This document shows positions 1 to 7,092 of a stretch of 15,695 nt of DNA, one piece after another. The DNA is taken from positions 1 to 15,695 of the forward strand of contig JADLAZ010000264.1 in assembly GCA_020849725.1 (NCBI GenBank). Direction: 5' to 3'. The notes beneath the pieces are model-generated. The model did no database searches. It was not told where the DNA came from and saw nothing but the letters and a program-made list of their open reading frames with translations. The stretch comes from Chloroflexota bacterium (lineage in GTDB: Bacteria > Chloroflexota > Chloroflexia > Thermomicrobiales > JADLAZ01). The translations under genes were made by a program, and so were the position numbers. Position 1 is the stretch's first letter. The number at the start of each line of letters is the position of its first letter.

Positions 1-2151
1 CCGACCGCCACCCCGACCGAGACCCCCACCGCCACCCCAACGGAGACGCCGACCGTCACGCCCACGGCGACGGAGACGCCCACCAGCACGCCGACCGACA
101 CGCCGACGGTGACCCCGACGGACACGGCCACTGCGACGCCGACAGACACCCCCACTGGCGCCCCGACCGAGACCCCCACCGTCACGCCCACGGCGACGGA
201 GACGCCGACCGTCACGCCGACGGACACCCCGACGGCCACTCAAACACCGGTGCCGACGGCGACGCCAACCGACACAGCGACGGCCACACCGACGGACACC
301 GCGACCGCAACACCGACGGTGACGGAGACGCCCACTAGCACCCCCACCGACACGCCGACGGCGACGCCGACCGATACCCCAACTGTCCTGCCGACGGACA
401 CCGCGACGGCGACCCAGACATCCACCGCCACGAGCACGCCTACGGTGGCGCCGACGGCGACCCCAACGACCACGCCCGAGCCAACGGCGACCGCGACCAG
501 CACCGTGCCGCCGACTGCCACCACGACCCCGACGACGGCGCCGACCAGCACCGCGACGGGAACGGCCACCGCGACCGTGCCGCCGACGCCGACGGGCACG
601 ACCCCGTTGACCGCCACGGCAACCGGCATTCCCACCGGCACCCCGACCGGCACGACGACCGCGACGGCGCCACCAACGGTGACTCGCACGCCGACCGTCA
701 CGGGCACCCCGCCGCTGACTACGACCGTGACTGCCACTGCCAGCGCGACAGCGACTGTCACCAGCACGCCGATCGGCAACCTGGGCGCGCTAACGTGGTA
801 CTTCGCCGAGGGCTACACCGGGCCGGGCTTCGACCAGTACCTCACCATCCAGAACCCCAACCCCACCGCCGCTCAACTGTCGATCACCTACTTCCTCACC
901 GGCGCACAGCCCGTCAACAAGCCCATCACTGTCCCCGGCAACAGCCGCTACACCGTCACCGTCCATGAGGGCGCGGAGGGTGTCGGCCGGAACGGGGGCA
1001 AGGGCTGGGCCGTCTCGACGCGCGTGCAGAGCACCAACGGCGTCGGCGTCGTCGTCGAGCGGCCGATGTACTTCCACTACACCGGCGCCACCTTCGGCAC
1101 GATTGATGGCGGCCACAACGTCCTCGGTGTGCAGGCGCCGCGCCAGACCTGGCTGTTCGCCGAGGGCTACACCGGCGCCGGCTTCGACCAGTACCTGACG
1201 TTGATGAATCCCTGGGGCCAGGATGCACCGGTGACGATCACCTACTACCTCAACGGTCAGCAGACCCCGGTCGAGCGCCGGGTGACCGTGCCAGCCGCCA
1301 GTCGCTACACCGTCACTGTCCATGAGTTGCGCGAGGGTGTCGGGCGCAACCAGGAAGTGAGCGCCCGCATCGAGACCAGCCTGTCAGCCGGCATCGTCGT
1401 CGAGCGCCCCATGTACTTCCGCTTCGTTGGGTCGCTCATCAGCGCTGGCGGCGGCCACAATGTCATGGGCGCCGCCGCCGGCCGCACGACCTGGTATTTC
1501 CCCGACGGTATCACCGAGACCGGCTACGACGAGTATCTGACGATCATGAACGCGACCAGCACGGCCGCCAGCGTGCGGTTGACCTACTTCGTCGTCGGCG
1601 AGGCAACGCCGCGCGTCAAGACGATCACGGTCGCCGCCAACAGCCGCGATACGGTCGTCGTCCACGAGACAGCCGAGGGGATCGGCCGCGGCCTGCGCCA
1701 CGGCACCCGCGTCGAAAGCACCAACGCAGTGCCGCTGGTCGTCGAGCGGCCGCTGTACTTCCGCTACAGCGGCAATCCGGCCATCCTCGGCGGCGACAAC
1801 GTCATGGGCATCGACGGGACCCGGCAGCGCTGGCTCTTTGCCGAAGGCTACACCGGTCCCGGCTTCGACGAGTACCTCGTCATTCTGAACCCCGGCGCCA
1901 CGACCGCCACCATCCGGATCACCTACTTCCTCGCCACCGGCAGCCCGGTGATCAAGACGCTCGATGTTCCCGCCGCCAGTCGCGTCAGCGTCGCCGTCCA
2001 TGGCACGAGCCAGGGCGTCGGCCGCGATCAGGCGGTCAGTGCCCTGGTCGAGAGCACCAACGGCGTCGGCATCGCCGTCGAGCGGCCGATGTACTTCGTC
2101 TACCACGACACCATCACCGGCGGCCACACCGTCGTCGGCTACGTCCCGTAG
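1..2151 (+). CDS. Secreted Pro-Thr stalk protein with four C-terminal ~115-aa repeats (5' partial)
   Basis: The reading frame is open from the first base, so the start lies outside the window; 716 codons are visible, ending at TAG 2149-2151. A GTG at 109 is in frame but sits inside the repeat and has no ribosome site, so I do not take it as the start. Residues 1 to about 260 are an almost pure PT dipeptide stalk (PTxT with x = A, D, E, V, S). Residues 265-716 are four tandem repeats starting at bases 793, 1147, 1489 and 1828. Each carries W-[YL]-F near its start, a G[FY]D[QE]YL stretch, NSR or ASR before a V-VH strand, EG[VI]GR or QGVGR, and VERP[ML]YF near its end. This repeat type is common in secreted proteins of Actinobacteria and Chloroflexi. 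It is likely a cell-surface or extracellular beta-rich module held out by the stalk. No enzyme motif is seen. A signal peptide is expected upstream but not visible. Confidence 0.9.
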   Translation, partial: PTATPTETPTATPTETPTVTPTATETPTSTPTDTPTVTPTDTATATPTDTPTGAPTETPTVTPTATETPTVTPTDTPTATQTPVPTATPTDTATATPTDTATATPTVTETPTSTPTDTPTATPTDTPTVLPTDTATATQTSTATSTPTVAPTATPTTTPEPTATATSTVPPTATTTPTTAPTSTATGTATATVPPTPTGTTPLTATATGIPTGTPTGTTTATAPPTVTRTPTVTGTPPLTTTVTATASATATVTSTPIGNLGALTWYFAEGYTGPGFDQYLTIQNPNPTAAQLSITYFLTGAQPVNKPITVPGNSRYTVTVHEGAEGVGRNGGKGWAVSTRVQSTNGVGVVVERPMYFHYTGATFGTIDGGHNVLGVQAPRQTWLFAEGYTGAGFDQYLTLMNPWGQDAPVTITYYLNGQQTPVERRVTVPAASRYTVTVHELREGVGRNQEVSARIETSLSAGIVVERPMYFRFVGSLISAGGGHNVMGAAAGRTTWYFPDGITETGYDEYLTIMNATSTAASVRLTYFVVGEATPRVKTITVAANSRDTVVVHETAEGIGRGLRHGTRVESTNAVPLVVERPLYFRYSGNPAILGGDNVMGIDGTRQRWLFAEGYTGPGFDEYLVILNPGATTATIRITYFLATGSPVIKTLDVPAASRVSVAVHGTSQGVGRDQAVSALVESTNGVGIAVERPMYFVYHDTITGGHTVVGYVP
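13..780 (+). repeat. Pro-Thr dipeptide-coding tandem repeat (stalk of the first surface protein)
   Basis: The DNA is built on a 6-bp period (C-C-G/C/A-A-C-N then a variable codon) coding for alternating Pro-Thr and X-Thr pairs. Longer copies occur inside it: the block GTCACGCCCACGGCGACGGA is present at 55 and again at 181, 126 bp apart. Towards 430-770 the pattern loosens, with more Ala, Gly and Ser. Such tracts expand and contract by slippage and recombination and break short-read assemblies. Confidence 0.85.
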
Positions 2152-2195
2152 GACGCAGGAGGATCAGACGGCCAGGAGGCGAAGGAGAATACGCA

Positions 2196-2201
2196 TATAC
2201 T
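2196..2201 (+). promoter_or_regulatory. Possible -10 element (TATACT) for the enolase-family gene
   Basis: TATACT matches the sigma-70 -10 consensus at five of six positions and lies in the 131-bp gap before the gene at 2283. No convincing -35 is found 16-19 bp upstream. A start near 2208 would leave a leader of about 75 nt. No clear hairpin terminator for the preceding gene was found in the gap, so read-through from upstream is also possible. Confidence 0.35.
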
Positions 2202-2282
2202 GACGCCCTGGGCGCGATCGCCGCCGTTGCCGCCGGGCACGCCTGATGGGCTGGGAGGCCGCGGTAGCCAAGGAGCCGACCT

Positions 2283-3467
2283 GTGCAGATCACGCGCGTG
2301 CGCACCTACATTGTCGATGGCGGCTTCCGGCCCTGGACCTTCGTCAAGATCGAGACCAGCGACGATGGCCTGGTTGGCTGGGGCGACTGCACCGACTGGG
2401 GCTCGCCCGGTCCGATCGTCGCCATGGTCGAGCGCATGGCGGACATGCTCGTCGGCCGTGACCCGCTCCAGACCGAGCGCATCTGGTGGGACCTGGCGGC
2501 GCAATCGATCCGCCACAACGGCGGCATTGCCTGGAAGGCGATGGCCGGCATCGACTCGGCGCTGTGGGATATCAAGGGCAAGGTCTACGGCGCGCCGGTG
2601 TGGCAACTCCTCGGTGGCCAGCTGCGCGACCGGTTGCGCCTCTACTGGTCACACTGCGGCAGCGTGCGCGCCAGCCGCAGCCAGCGCCTGGGTGTGCCGG
2701 CGGTCGAGACAACTGACGATCTGCGGGCGCTGGCCGACGAAGTGCGCCAGCGCGGCTACACCGCCATCAAGACCAACATGTTCGCGCTCACGGACCGGCC
2801 TGACGCCCGGCCCAGCAGCCCGGTCAATGTCGACCACGCCGGCGACATCGCACCCGAGGAGATCCGCAACGCCGAGGCGATCGTCGGCGTCTTTCGCGAT
2901 GCGCTCGGGCCGGATGTTGACATCGCGCTCGACGTCGCGTTTCGCTACAAGCTCGGCGGTGCGATCAAGCTGGCGCGGGCGCTCGAGCCGTACAAGCTGA
3001 TGTGGCTGGAGACGGAAACGTTCGACCCAGCGGCGCTACGCCTGATCCGCGACTCGACGACGACGACCATCTGCACCGGCGAGAGCATCTTCGGCACACA
3101 GGGCTTCCGCCCCTACCTGGAGCAGCACGCCCAGGACATCATCATGCCCGACCTGGCTTGGAACGGCATCACCATGGGCAAGAAGATCGCTGATCTGGCC
3201 CACGCCTACGATGTGCTGTGCGCCTTCCACAACTGCCACAGCCCGTTGACGACGCTCATCTCGGCGTCTGTCGCGGCGACCATCCCCAACTTCGCCATTC
3301 TCGAGATCGACGTCGACGACGCCCCCTGGCGCGACGACCTGCTGACGCACCCGTTCACGATCGAGGCCGGCCACCTGCATCTACCGACGCGCCCCGGCCT
3401 CGGCTCCGACCTGATCGAGGCCGAATTGCTCAAGCACCCGCCCGTCGCCTATCCCGGCGCCCGCTGA
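2283..3467 (+). CDS. Mandelate racemase/muconate lactonizing enzyme family protein (enolase superfamily)
   Basis: 394 residues, the usual length for the superfamily. It starts at GTG 2283, preceded by AAGGAG (2270-2275) with a 7-nt spacer. The N-terminal capping domain (about 1-125) has the DDGLVGWGD motif that closes over the substrate. The C-terminal TIM barrel follows. Likely Mg ligands are D217 (ALDVAF), E243 (WLETE) and E267 (TGES). K163 (AIKTN) sits where the barrel-strand-2 base is expected. D290 (MPDLAWNG) and H316 (AFHNCHSPL) look like the His-Asp dyad of the mandelate racemase and sugar-acid dehydratase subgroups. Family chemistry is proton abstraction alpha to a carboxylate, giving racemisation or dehydration of acids such as aldonates. 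The substrate cannot be read from sequence, and no transporter or aldolase gene is adjacent. It is convergent with the next gene, with only 9 bp between the stops. Confidence 0.88.
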   Translation: MQITRVRTYIVDGGFRPWTFVKIETSDDGLVGWGDCTDWGSPGPIVAMVERMADMLVGRDPLQTERIWWDLAAQSIRHNGGIAWKAMAGIDSALWDIKGKVYGAPVWQLLGGQLRDRLRLYWSHCGSVRASRSQRLGVPAVETTDDLRALADEVRQRGYTAIKTNMFALTDRPDARPSSPVNVDHAGDIAPEEIRNAEAIVGVFRDALGPDVDIALDVAFRYKLGGAIKLARALEPYKLMWLETETFDPAALRLIRDSTTTTICTGESIFGTQGFRPYLEQHAQDIIMPDLAWNGITMGKKIADLAHAYDVLCAFHNCHSPLTTLISASVAATIPNFAILEIDVDDAPWRDDLLTHPFTIEAGHLHLPTRPGLGSDLIEAELLKHPPVAYPGAR

Positions 3468-3476
3468 CCGGCTGCC

Positions 3477-4043
3477 TTACGGCGCTGGCCAGCCGACCTG
3501 GTGGGCGCGCCGGTGGGTCAACTCCTCGATCGCGTCCGCCAGGTGTTCCTGGTCGATGTGATGAGCGCCAGCGGCGAGGCGCAACCGGTGCGCCGTCGCC
3601 AGCACGTCAGCGTGGGTGCAGCCGGTCGGCGGGTCGAAGCGGTAGCAGGCCAGCTCCAGCAATTGCCCGTTTGGGTCGCGGAAGTAGAGCGAGTCCATGA
3701 AGCCGCGGTCAACTGGGCCGGTGTTGGCGAAGCCGAGGTCCCGCAGCCGCGCCTCAGTCTGCGCGAAGGTCGCCCGCGACACGATGAAGGCGAGGTGATG
3801 CAGATTGCCAATGCCCTCCGGGTTCGGCGCCGGGTCGTTCTGGCGCGTCGGGCGCACGAAGAAGGTCAGCAACCGGCCGTCGCCGGGGTCGAAGTAGAGG
3901 TGCGTCTCGTCAGGCACGTCCAGGTTGGGCTGCTCGAAAACGAACGGCATGCCCAGCACACCGGTGTAGAAGTCGATCGTCGCCTGCCGGTTCGAGCCAA
4001 CCAGCGTGATGTGATGAACGCCCTGCACCTGCACCCGCGCCAT
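3477..4043 (-). CDS. VOC-superfamily (glyoxalase/extradiol dioxygenase fold) protein
   Basis: 188 residues from ATG 4041-4043, with GGAGAGG a few bases upstream. Residues 1-135 form one VOC domain of two beta-alpha-beta-beta-beta modules. Metal-ligand candidates are H10 or H11 (GVHHITL), H82 or H83 (GNLHHLAF) and E130 (GQLLELACY), the usual two-His-one-Glu set. FYTGVLGMPFV is the typical first-helix motif. Residues 140-188 are an extra, probably helical tail rich in His and Ala, not part of the minimal domain. Family members isomerise, cleave or epimerise small molecules or bind drugs; the substrate is not predictable here. The gene is convergent with the enolase-family gene, so it is transcribed separately from it. 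Confidence 0.85.
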   Translation of the reverse strand: MARVQVQGVHHITLVGSNRQATIDFYTGVLGMPFVFEQPNLDVPDETHLYFDPGDGRLLTFFVRPTRQNDPAPNPEGIGNLHHLAFIVSRATFAQTEARLRDLGFANTGPVDRGFMDSLYFRDPNGQLLELACYRFDPPTGCTHADVLATAHRLRLAAGAHHIDQEHLADAIEELTHRRAHQVGWPAP

Positions 4044-4377
4044 AACATCCTCTCCCTGATGAGCCGTACGGACTCAGTGTCGGTACTGCAGCGTGTCACT
4101 CGCCCTAGAGGGAATCCGCGACGAATAGGTCGTTCACGACGACCGGCAGGGCGGGCAGCGCGGCCAGGTCGTCAACCATCCAGCGGCCCTGTGGCGGCCC
4201 GGCAACGTGGTCCGCCCGTACGACGGCGCCAAGCGTGCCTGGTGAGATTGCCATGCGCTTCTGCCTCCCTCCCCGCGACGCTCTGTGCTGTCTCCCTGAT
4301 AGGCCTGTGCCACCGCGCCGGCTTCGACATCGCTCAGCCAACGCCCCGGCCCCAACGTATCACTCATCCCTTGTTGC
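4044..4377. other. Intergenic region between the VOC gene and uvrC
   Basis: 334 bp holding the Uma2 remnant described separately and otherwise no supported gene. The 4255-4377 part gives only short frames without family resemblance. No convincing hairpin terminator for uvrC was found here. Confidence 0.6.
4105..4254 (-). pseudogene. Remnant of a Uma2 (DUF820) family gene, N-terminal part only
   Basis: A 49-codon frame starts at ATG 4252-4254 and is preceded on the minus strand by GGGAGGGAGG about 9 nt upstream, a very good ribosome site. The peptide contains VVRADHVAGPPQGRW followed by MVDDLAALP and VVVNDLFVA. Uma2 (DUF820, restriction-endonuclease-like fold) proteins of Chloroflexota and cyanobacteria typically open with a GPPQGxW-type motif, then a DxxxLP stretch and a YEVIxGxLxV stretch. 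Here the DDG-YE segment is replaced by ALP, and TAG follows at 4105-4107. None of the nuclease core, normally another 130 or more residues, is present before the VOC gene begins. I read it as the stub of a decayed gene whose translation start is still intact. A functional micro-protein cannot be excluded. Confidence 0.5.
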
Positions 4378-6207
4378 TCACCCCAGCGCGTCCTTGATCG
4401 TCTGCGCCAGCGCCACACCGATGCCGTCGACGGCGGCGATGTCGTCGATGCTGGCGGCCCGCAGCCGCTTGACCGAGCCGAAGTGCTGGATCAGCGCCTT
4501 CTTGCGCTTCGGGCCGACGCCCTTGATGTCGTCCAGCGGCGACCGCAGCGCCGCCTTTTGGCGCGTCTGCTGGTGGAAGGCCAGCGCGAAGCGGTGCGCC
4601 TCGTCGCGGATGCGCTGGATGAGATAAAGCGCTTGCGAGTCGCGCGGCAGGACCACTGGCGCGGCCTGGCCGGGCAGGAAGATCTCCTCGAACTGCTTGG
4701 CCAGGCCCACCACCGGCACGTTGATGACGTTCAACTCCTGGAACGCCTCTAGGGCCGCGCTGAGTTGCCCCTTGCCGCCGTCGATGATGAGCAGGTCCGG
4801 CAGCGTCGTCCAGGCCGCCGACGGCGCCTCGCCCTCGGCCTCGACCTGCTCGACCGCCCGCTTGAAGCGGCGGCGCACGACCTCGCGCATCGTCGCGAAG
4901 TCGTCGGCGCCGACCACTGTCTTGACATGAAAGCGCTTGTAGGCCGACTTGAGCGGCCGGCCATCCTCGAAGACGACCAGGCTGCTGACGGGGCTGCTAC
5001 CCTGGAGGTTGGAGTTGTCGAAGCACTCGATGCGGCGCGGCCAGCGGTCCAGCCCCAGCGCCGCCTGCAGTTCGGTCATGGCGGCCGTCGCCTTCTGCTC
5101 GTCGGACAGCCAGCGCACGCGGCTCTGCTCCAGATTTTCGACGGCTGACTTGGCGACCATCTCGACCAACTGCTTGCGCTCGCCGCGCTGCGGCACGACG
5201 ATCTGAACCGCGCCGCCGCGGCGGGCGCGCAGCCAGTCGGTCAGCACCTCCGCCTCGGCCGGCGCCACCTGGGCGATGATGAGCGGCGGCACCAGCGCCG
5301 CTGCCTCGTAGAACTGCGGGACGAACGTGCCGAGGATCGTCTCGGCCGTGTCGCCAGCGGCGACACCGGTCAGCGGGAAGTGCTGCGAGCCGAGCAGCTT
5401 GCCGCCGCGCAGGAAGGCCACCTGCACCACGGCGTCACCCTCGCCGGTCGCCACCGCCAGCACATCGGCATCAGTCCCCTTGTCGCTGACGATCTTCTGG
5501 CGCTGCAGCACCTGCTCGACCGAGCGGATCTGATCGCGCAACTCAGCCGCGCGCTCGAAGTCGAGCGCCTCGGCGGCTTCGTCCATCCGTCGCTGGCGGT
5601 CGGCGACGATCTCCTCAGCCCGACCTTCCAGGAACAGGCCAATCTCACGCACGTCGCGGTCGTAGGCGGCGCGGTCGGCCAGGCCGATGCAGGGCGCCAG
5701 GCACTGGTGCATGTGGTAGTAGAGGCAGGCCCGGTCGGGCAACTCCTCGCACTTGCGCACGTCGAACAGCCGGTCGATCACCTTGATCACCTGCTGCGCG
5801 GCGCCAGCGCTGGTGTAGGGACCGAAATAGCGGCAGCCGTCCTTGGCGATGCGCCGGGTGATCACGACGCGCGGCCAGCTATCGTTGGTCAGCTTGATGT
5901 AGGGGTAGGTTTTGTCGTCCTTGAGTCGGATGTTGTAGTACGGCTGCAGGCGCTTGATCAGCTCGTTCTCGAGGATCAGCGCCTCGACGGCAGTGTCGGT
6001 GCGGATGACCTCGAAGTCGGCGATGCGCTCGACGAGGGCGCGCGTCTTCGGCTCCAGCGAGCGCGCCGAGCCGAAATAGGAGCGCACGCGGTCGCGCAGC
6101 GAGGCTGCCTTGCCGACGTAGATGACCTCGCCGGTGGCGTTCTTCATCTGGTAGACGCCCGGCCCGGTGCTCAGGGCGCGCAGGCGGTCGGCGAATGGCG
6201 TGTCCAT
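4378..6207 (-). CDS. uvrC: UvrABC system protein C (excinuclease subunit)
   Basis: 609 residues, normal length for UvrC, which makes both incisions around bulky DNA lesions after UvrA2-UvrB2 recognition. The GIY-YIG nuclease at 10-95 has GVY (17-19), IYVG (29-32), R38 and E80 in the ILENELIK helix. Four cysteines (C153, C161, C169, C173) match the Fe-S cluster set of the family. The UVR motif that binds UvrB is near 200-235. The RNase H-like 5' nuclease follows, with D397 in ECFDNSN, D435/D436 in VGADDF and H538 in RDEAHRFA forming the expected DDH triad, plus the LIIDGGKGQ motif at 473-481. Tandem helix-hairpin-helix motifs occupy 557-609. The start is ATG 6205-6207. There is no Shine-Dalgarno; instead TAGAAT lies 6 nt upstream, suggesting a leaderless transcript. 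Confidence 0.97.
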   Translation of the reverse strand: MDTPFADRLRALSTGPGVYQMKNATGEVIYVGKAASLRDRVRSYFGSARSLEPKTRALVERIADFEVIRTDTAVEALILENELIKRLQPYYNIRLKDDKTYPYIKLTNDSWPRVVITRRIAKDGCRYFGPYTSAGAAQQVIKVIDRLFDVRKCEELPDRACLYYHMHQCLAPCIGLADRAAYDRDVREIGLFLEGRAEEIVADRQRRMDEAAEALDFERAAELRDQIRSVEQVLQRQKIVSDKGTDADVLAVATGEGDAVVQVAFLRGGKLLGSQHFPLTGVAAGDTAETILGTFVPQFYEAAALVPPLIIAQVAPAEAEVLTDWLRARRGGAVQIVVPQRGERKQLVEMVAKSAVENLEQSRVRWLSDEQKATAAMTELQAALGLDRWPRRIECFDNSNLQGSSPVSSLVVFEDGRPLKSAYKRFHVKTVVGADDFATMREVVRRRFKRAVEQVEAEGEAPSAAWTTLPDLLIIDGGKGQLSAALEAFQELNVINVPVVGLAKQFEEIFLPGQAAPVVLPRDSQALYLIQRIRDEAHRFALAFHQQTRQKAALRSPLDDIKGVGPKRKKALIQHFGSVKRLRAASIDDIAAVDGIGVALAQTIKDALG

Positions 6208-6213
6208 GCCGGG

Positions 6214-6219
6214 ATTCTA
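6214..6219 (-). promoter_or_regulatory. Leaderless-type -10 element (TAGAAT) for uvrC
   Basis: On the minus strand TAGAAT fits the TANNNT -10 pattern and ends 6 nt before the uvrC ATG, which would place transcription start at or next to the A of the start codon. The absence of any GGAGG-like site upstream of uvrC, in a window where most other genes have one, supports this reading. No good -35 is visible. Confidence 0.45.
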
Positions 6220-6297
6220 CCCGACCACTCGCGATGGCGGCAGCCGGCGCGCACGCTGCCGTGGTAGCACAGGCGATGATGCCGCGTGATCTATCTA

Positions 6298-6326
6298 TTG
6301 ACAATCGTCTATCTCTATTCTATATT
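6298..6326 (+). promoter_or_regulatory. Near-consensus sigma-70 promoter
   Basis: TTGACA (6298-6303), a 17-bp spacer, then TATATT (6321-6326): a perfect -35 and a five-of-six -10. It sits in an AT-rich island (about 6285-6345) that stands out from the GC-rich surroundings. Transcription would start near 6333, giving a leader of about 65 nt before the gene at 6398. The island also has five TCTAT repeats and a second TTGACA, discussed under findings. Confidence 0.75.
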
Positions 6327-6397
6327 CATTGACAGACTCGATCAATGCGCTGCCGTGGGGCGCGCCGGGACCGCGGAAGCCGGTGAAGGAGGCGACC

Positions 6398-6688
6398 ATG
6401 TACGCCGTTATCCGACACTACCAGGGTGCGTCGGCGGGAGCCCTCGACGCGGTTGTGGCGCGGCGGGCCGAGGTCGAGGACATCCTGCGCGGCGTTCCTG
6501 GGTTCGTCGCGTACTATGCCGTCCGATCGGACGACGGTAGCGCGACGATCACGATCTGTGATGATCAGGCGGGCACCGAGGAGTCGTCGCGGCGCGCGGC
6601 GGCCTGGGTGCGGGCCAATTTCCCAGCAGCAGCCGGCAGCCCGCCAACGATCACGCAGGGGCAGGTGACGATCGACTTCACGCGCTAG
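6398..6688 (+). CDS. Small dimeric alpha-beta barrel protein, antibiotic biosynthesis monooxygenase (ABM)-like
   Basis: 96 residues. I choose ATG 6398 because AAGGAGG (6386-6392) sits 5 nt before it; an in-frame upstream codon at 6329 has no ribosome site and lies inside the promoter island. The pattern is a first strand (MYAVIRHYQG), a helix (residues 12-32), then VPGFVAYYAVRSDDGSATITICDD-type strands and a second helix (EESSRRAAAWVRANF). This is the ferredoxin-like layout of ABM and related stress-responsive barrels, about 95 residues per subunit and active as dimers. Members range from heme or quinone oxygenases to proteins of unknown role. No cofactor residues can be assigned. Its stop overlaps the stop of the facing gene at CTAG 6685-6688. 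Confidence 0.75.
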   Translation: MYAVIRHYQGASAGALDAVVARRAEVEDILRGVPGFVAYYAVRSDDGSATITICDDQAGTEESSRRAAAWVRANFPAAAGSPPTITQGQVTIDFTR

Positions 6689-6903
6689 GCGCGGGGCAGG
6701 CTGATCGGGCCGGCGGCTGGCTGGAGGATCGTGATCGCCCACTGGCAGGTCTGCGCGGCGTAAGCGCGGCAGGTGGCGCAGCCGCAGCGCTCGGCGGCGG
6801 TGCGGGCGCGCTCGGTCGCCTGGCGCACGGCGGCCATCACGATGGCGCCGGCCTGGTCGACGACCACGGCATCGCGGCTGACTGGCTCGATCGTCTGGCT
6901 CAT
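6685..6903 (-). CDS. Small four-cysteine protein of unknown function
   Basis: 72 residues from ATG 6901-6903, with AAGGAG 8 nt upstream on the minus strand, which makes a real gene likely. Residues 10-38 look like one amphipathic helix (DAVVVDQAGAIVMAAVRQAT onwards). C40, C42, C45 and C53 form a CxCxxC-x7-C arrangement that could hold zinc or an iron-sulfur cluster; this is inference. There is no signal peptide or membrane segment. I do not recognise the family. It faces the ABM-like gene and shares the CTAG stop palindrome with it, so the two transcripts must overlap at their 3' ends. Confidence 0.65.
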   Translation of the reverse strand: MSQTIEPVSRDAVVVDQAGAIVMAAVRQATERARTAAERCGCATCRAYAAQTCQWAITILQPAAGPISLPRA

Positions 6904-6960
6904 CGCTTTCGCTCCTTTCGTGCCGCCGACGGCGCTCCGTCACATGGCCAGCGTAGGCCG

Positions 6961-6982
6961 GCATCGGTGCGGTCGCATCGGT
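6961..6982. repeat. Short direct repeat GCATCGGT x2
   Basis: GCATCGGT occurs at 6961-6968 and 6975-6982, 14 bp apart, about 60 bp upstream of the four-cysteine gene start (6903, minus). It could be a pair of regulator half-sites, but chance is possible in a short GC-rich region. Confidence 0.3.
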
Positions 6983-6985
6983 CGA

Positions 6986-7003
6986 CCGGCGGCGCACCGC
7001 CGG
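6986..7003. terminator. GC-rich hairpin downstream of the nitroreductase gene
   Basis: CCGGCGG (6986-6992), a 4-nt loop, then CCGCCGG (6997-7003): a perfect 7-bp stem. A GCCGGC palindrome pair separated by AA overlaps it on the right (6999-7012). It lies about 90 nt past the nitroreductase stop. No U tract follows, so it is only a possible terminator or transcript-end stabiliser. Confidence 0.35.
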
Positions 7004-7092
7004 CAAGCCGGCCGGGCTGGCGCTGGCCATTCGACCAGGCGCGCGGCCCGTGAGAGTGAACGGCGCGGCCAGCGGCAATCGGGCCGCCGGTG

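Noticed and set aside
240..779. Long minus-strand frame coding for Val-Gly repeats opposite the first PT stalk
   Set aside because: It is the mirror of a 6-bp repeat without stops on either strand. No ribosome site, and the plus-strand protein clearly explains the sequence. The same holds for 15160-15549 minus.
1384..2127. 247-codon minus-strand frame opposite the surface repeats
   Set aside because: It follows the tandem repeat periodicity of the plus-strand gene and shows no domain of its own.
2204..2214. CGCCCTGGGCG palindrome as terminator of the first surface gene
   Set aside because: A one-base loop cannot form, and no U tract follows.
4134..4418. Minus-strand frame overlapping the uvrC 3' end and the Uma2 stub
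   Set aside because: Arg/Trp-rich, no ribosome site, and it reads the Uma2-like segment in the wrong frame.
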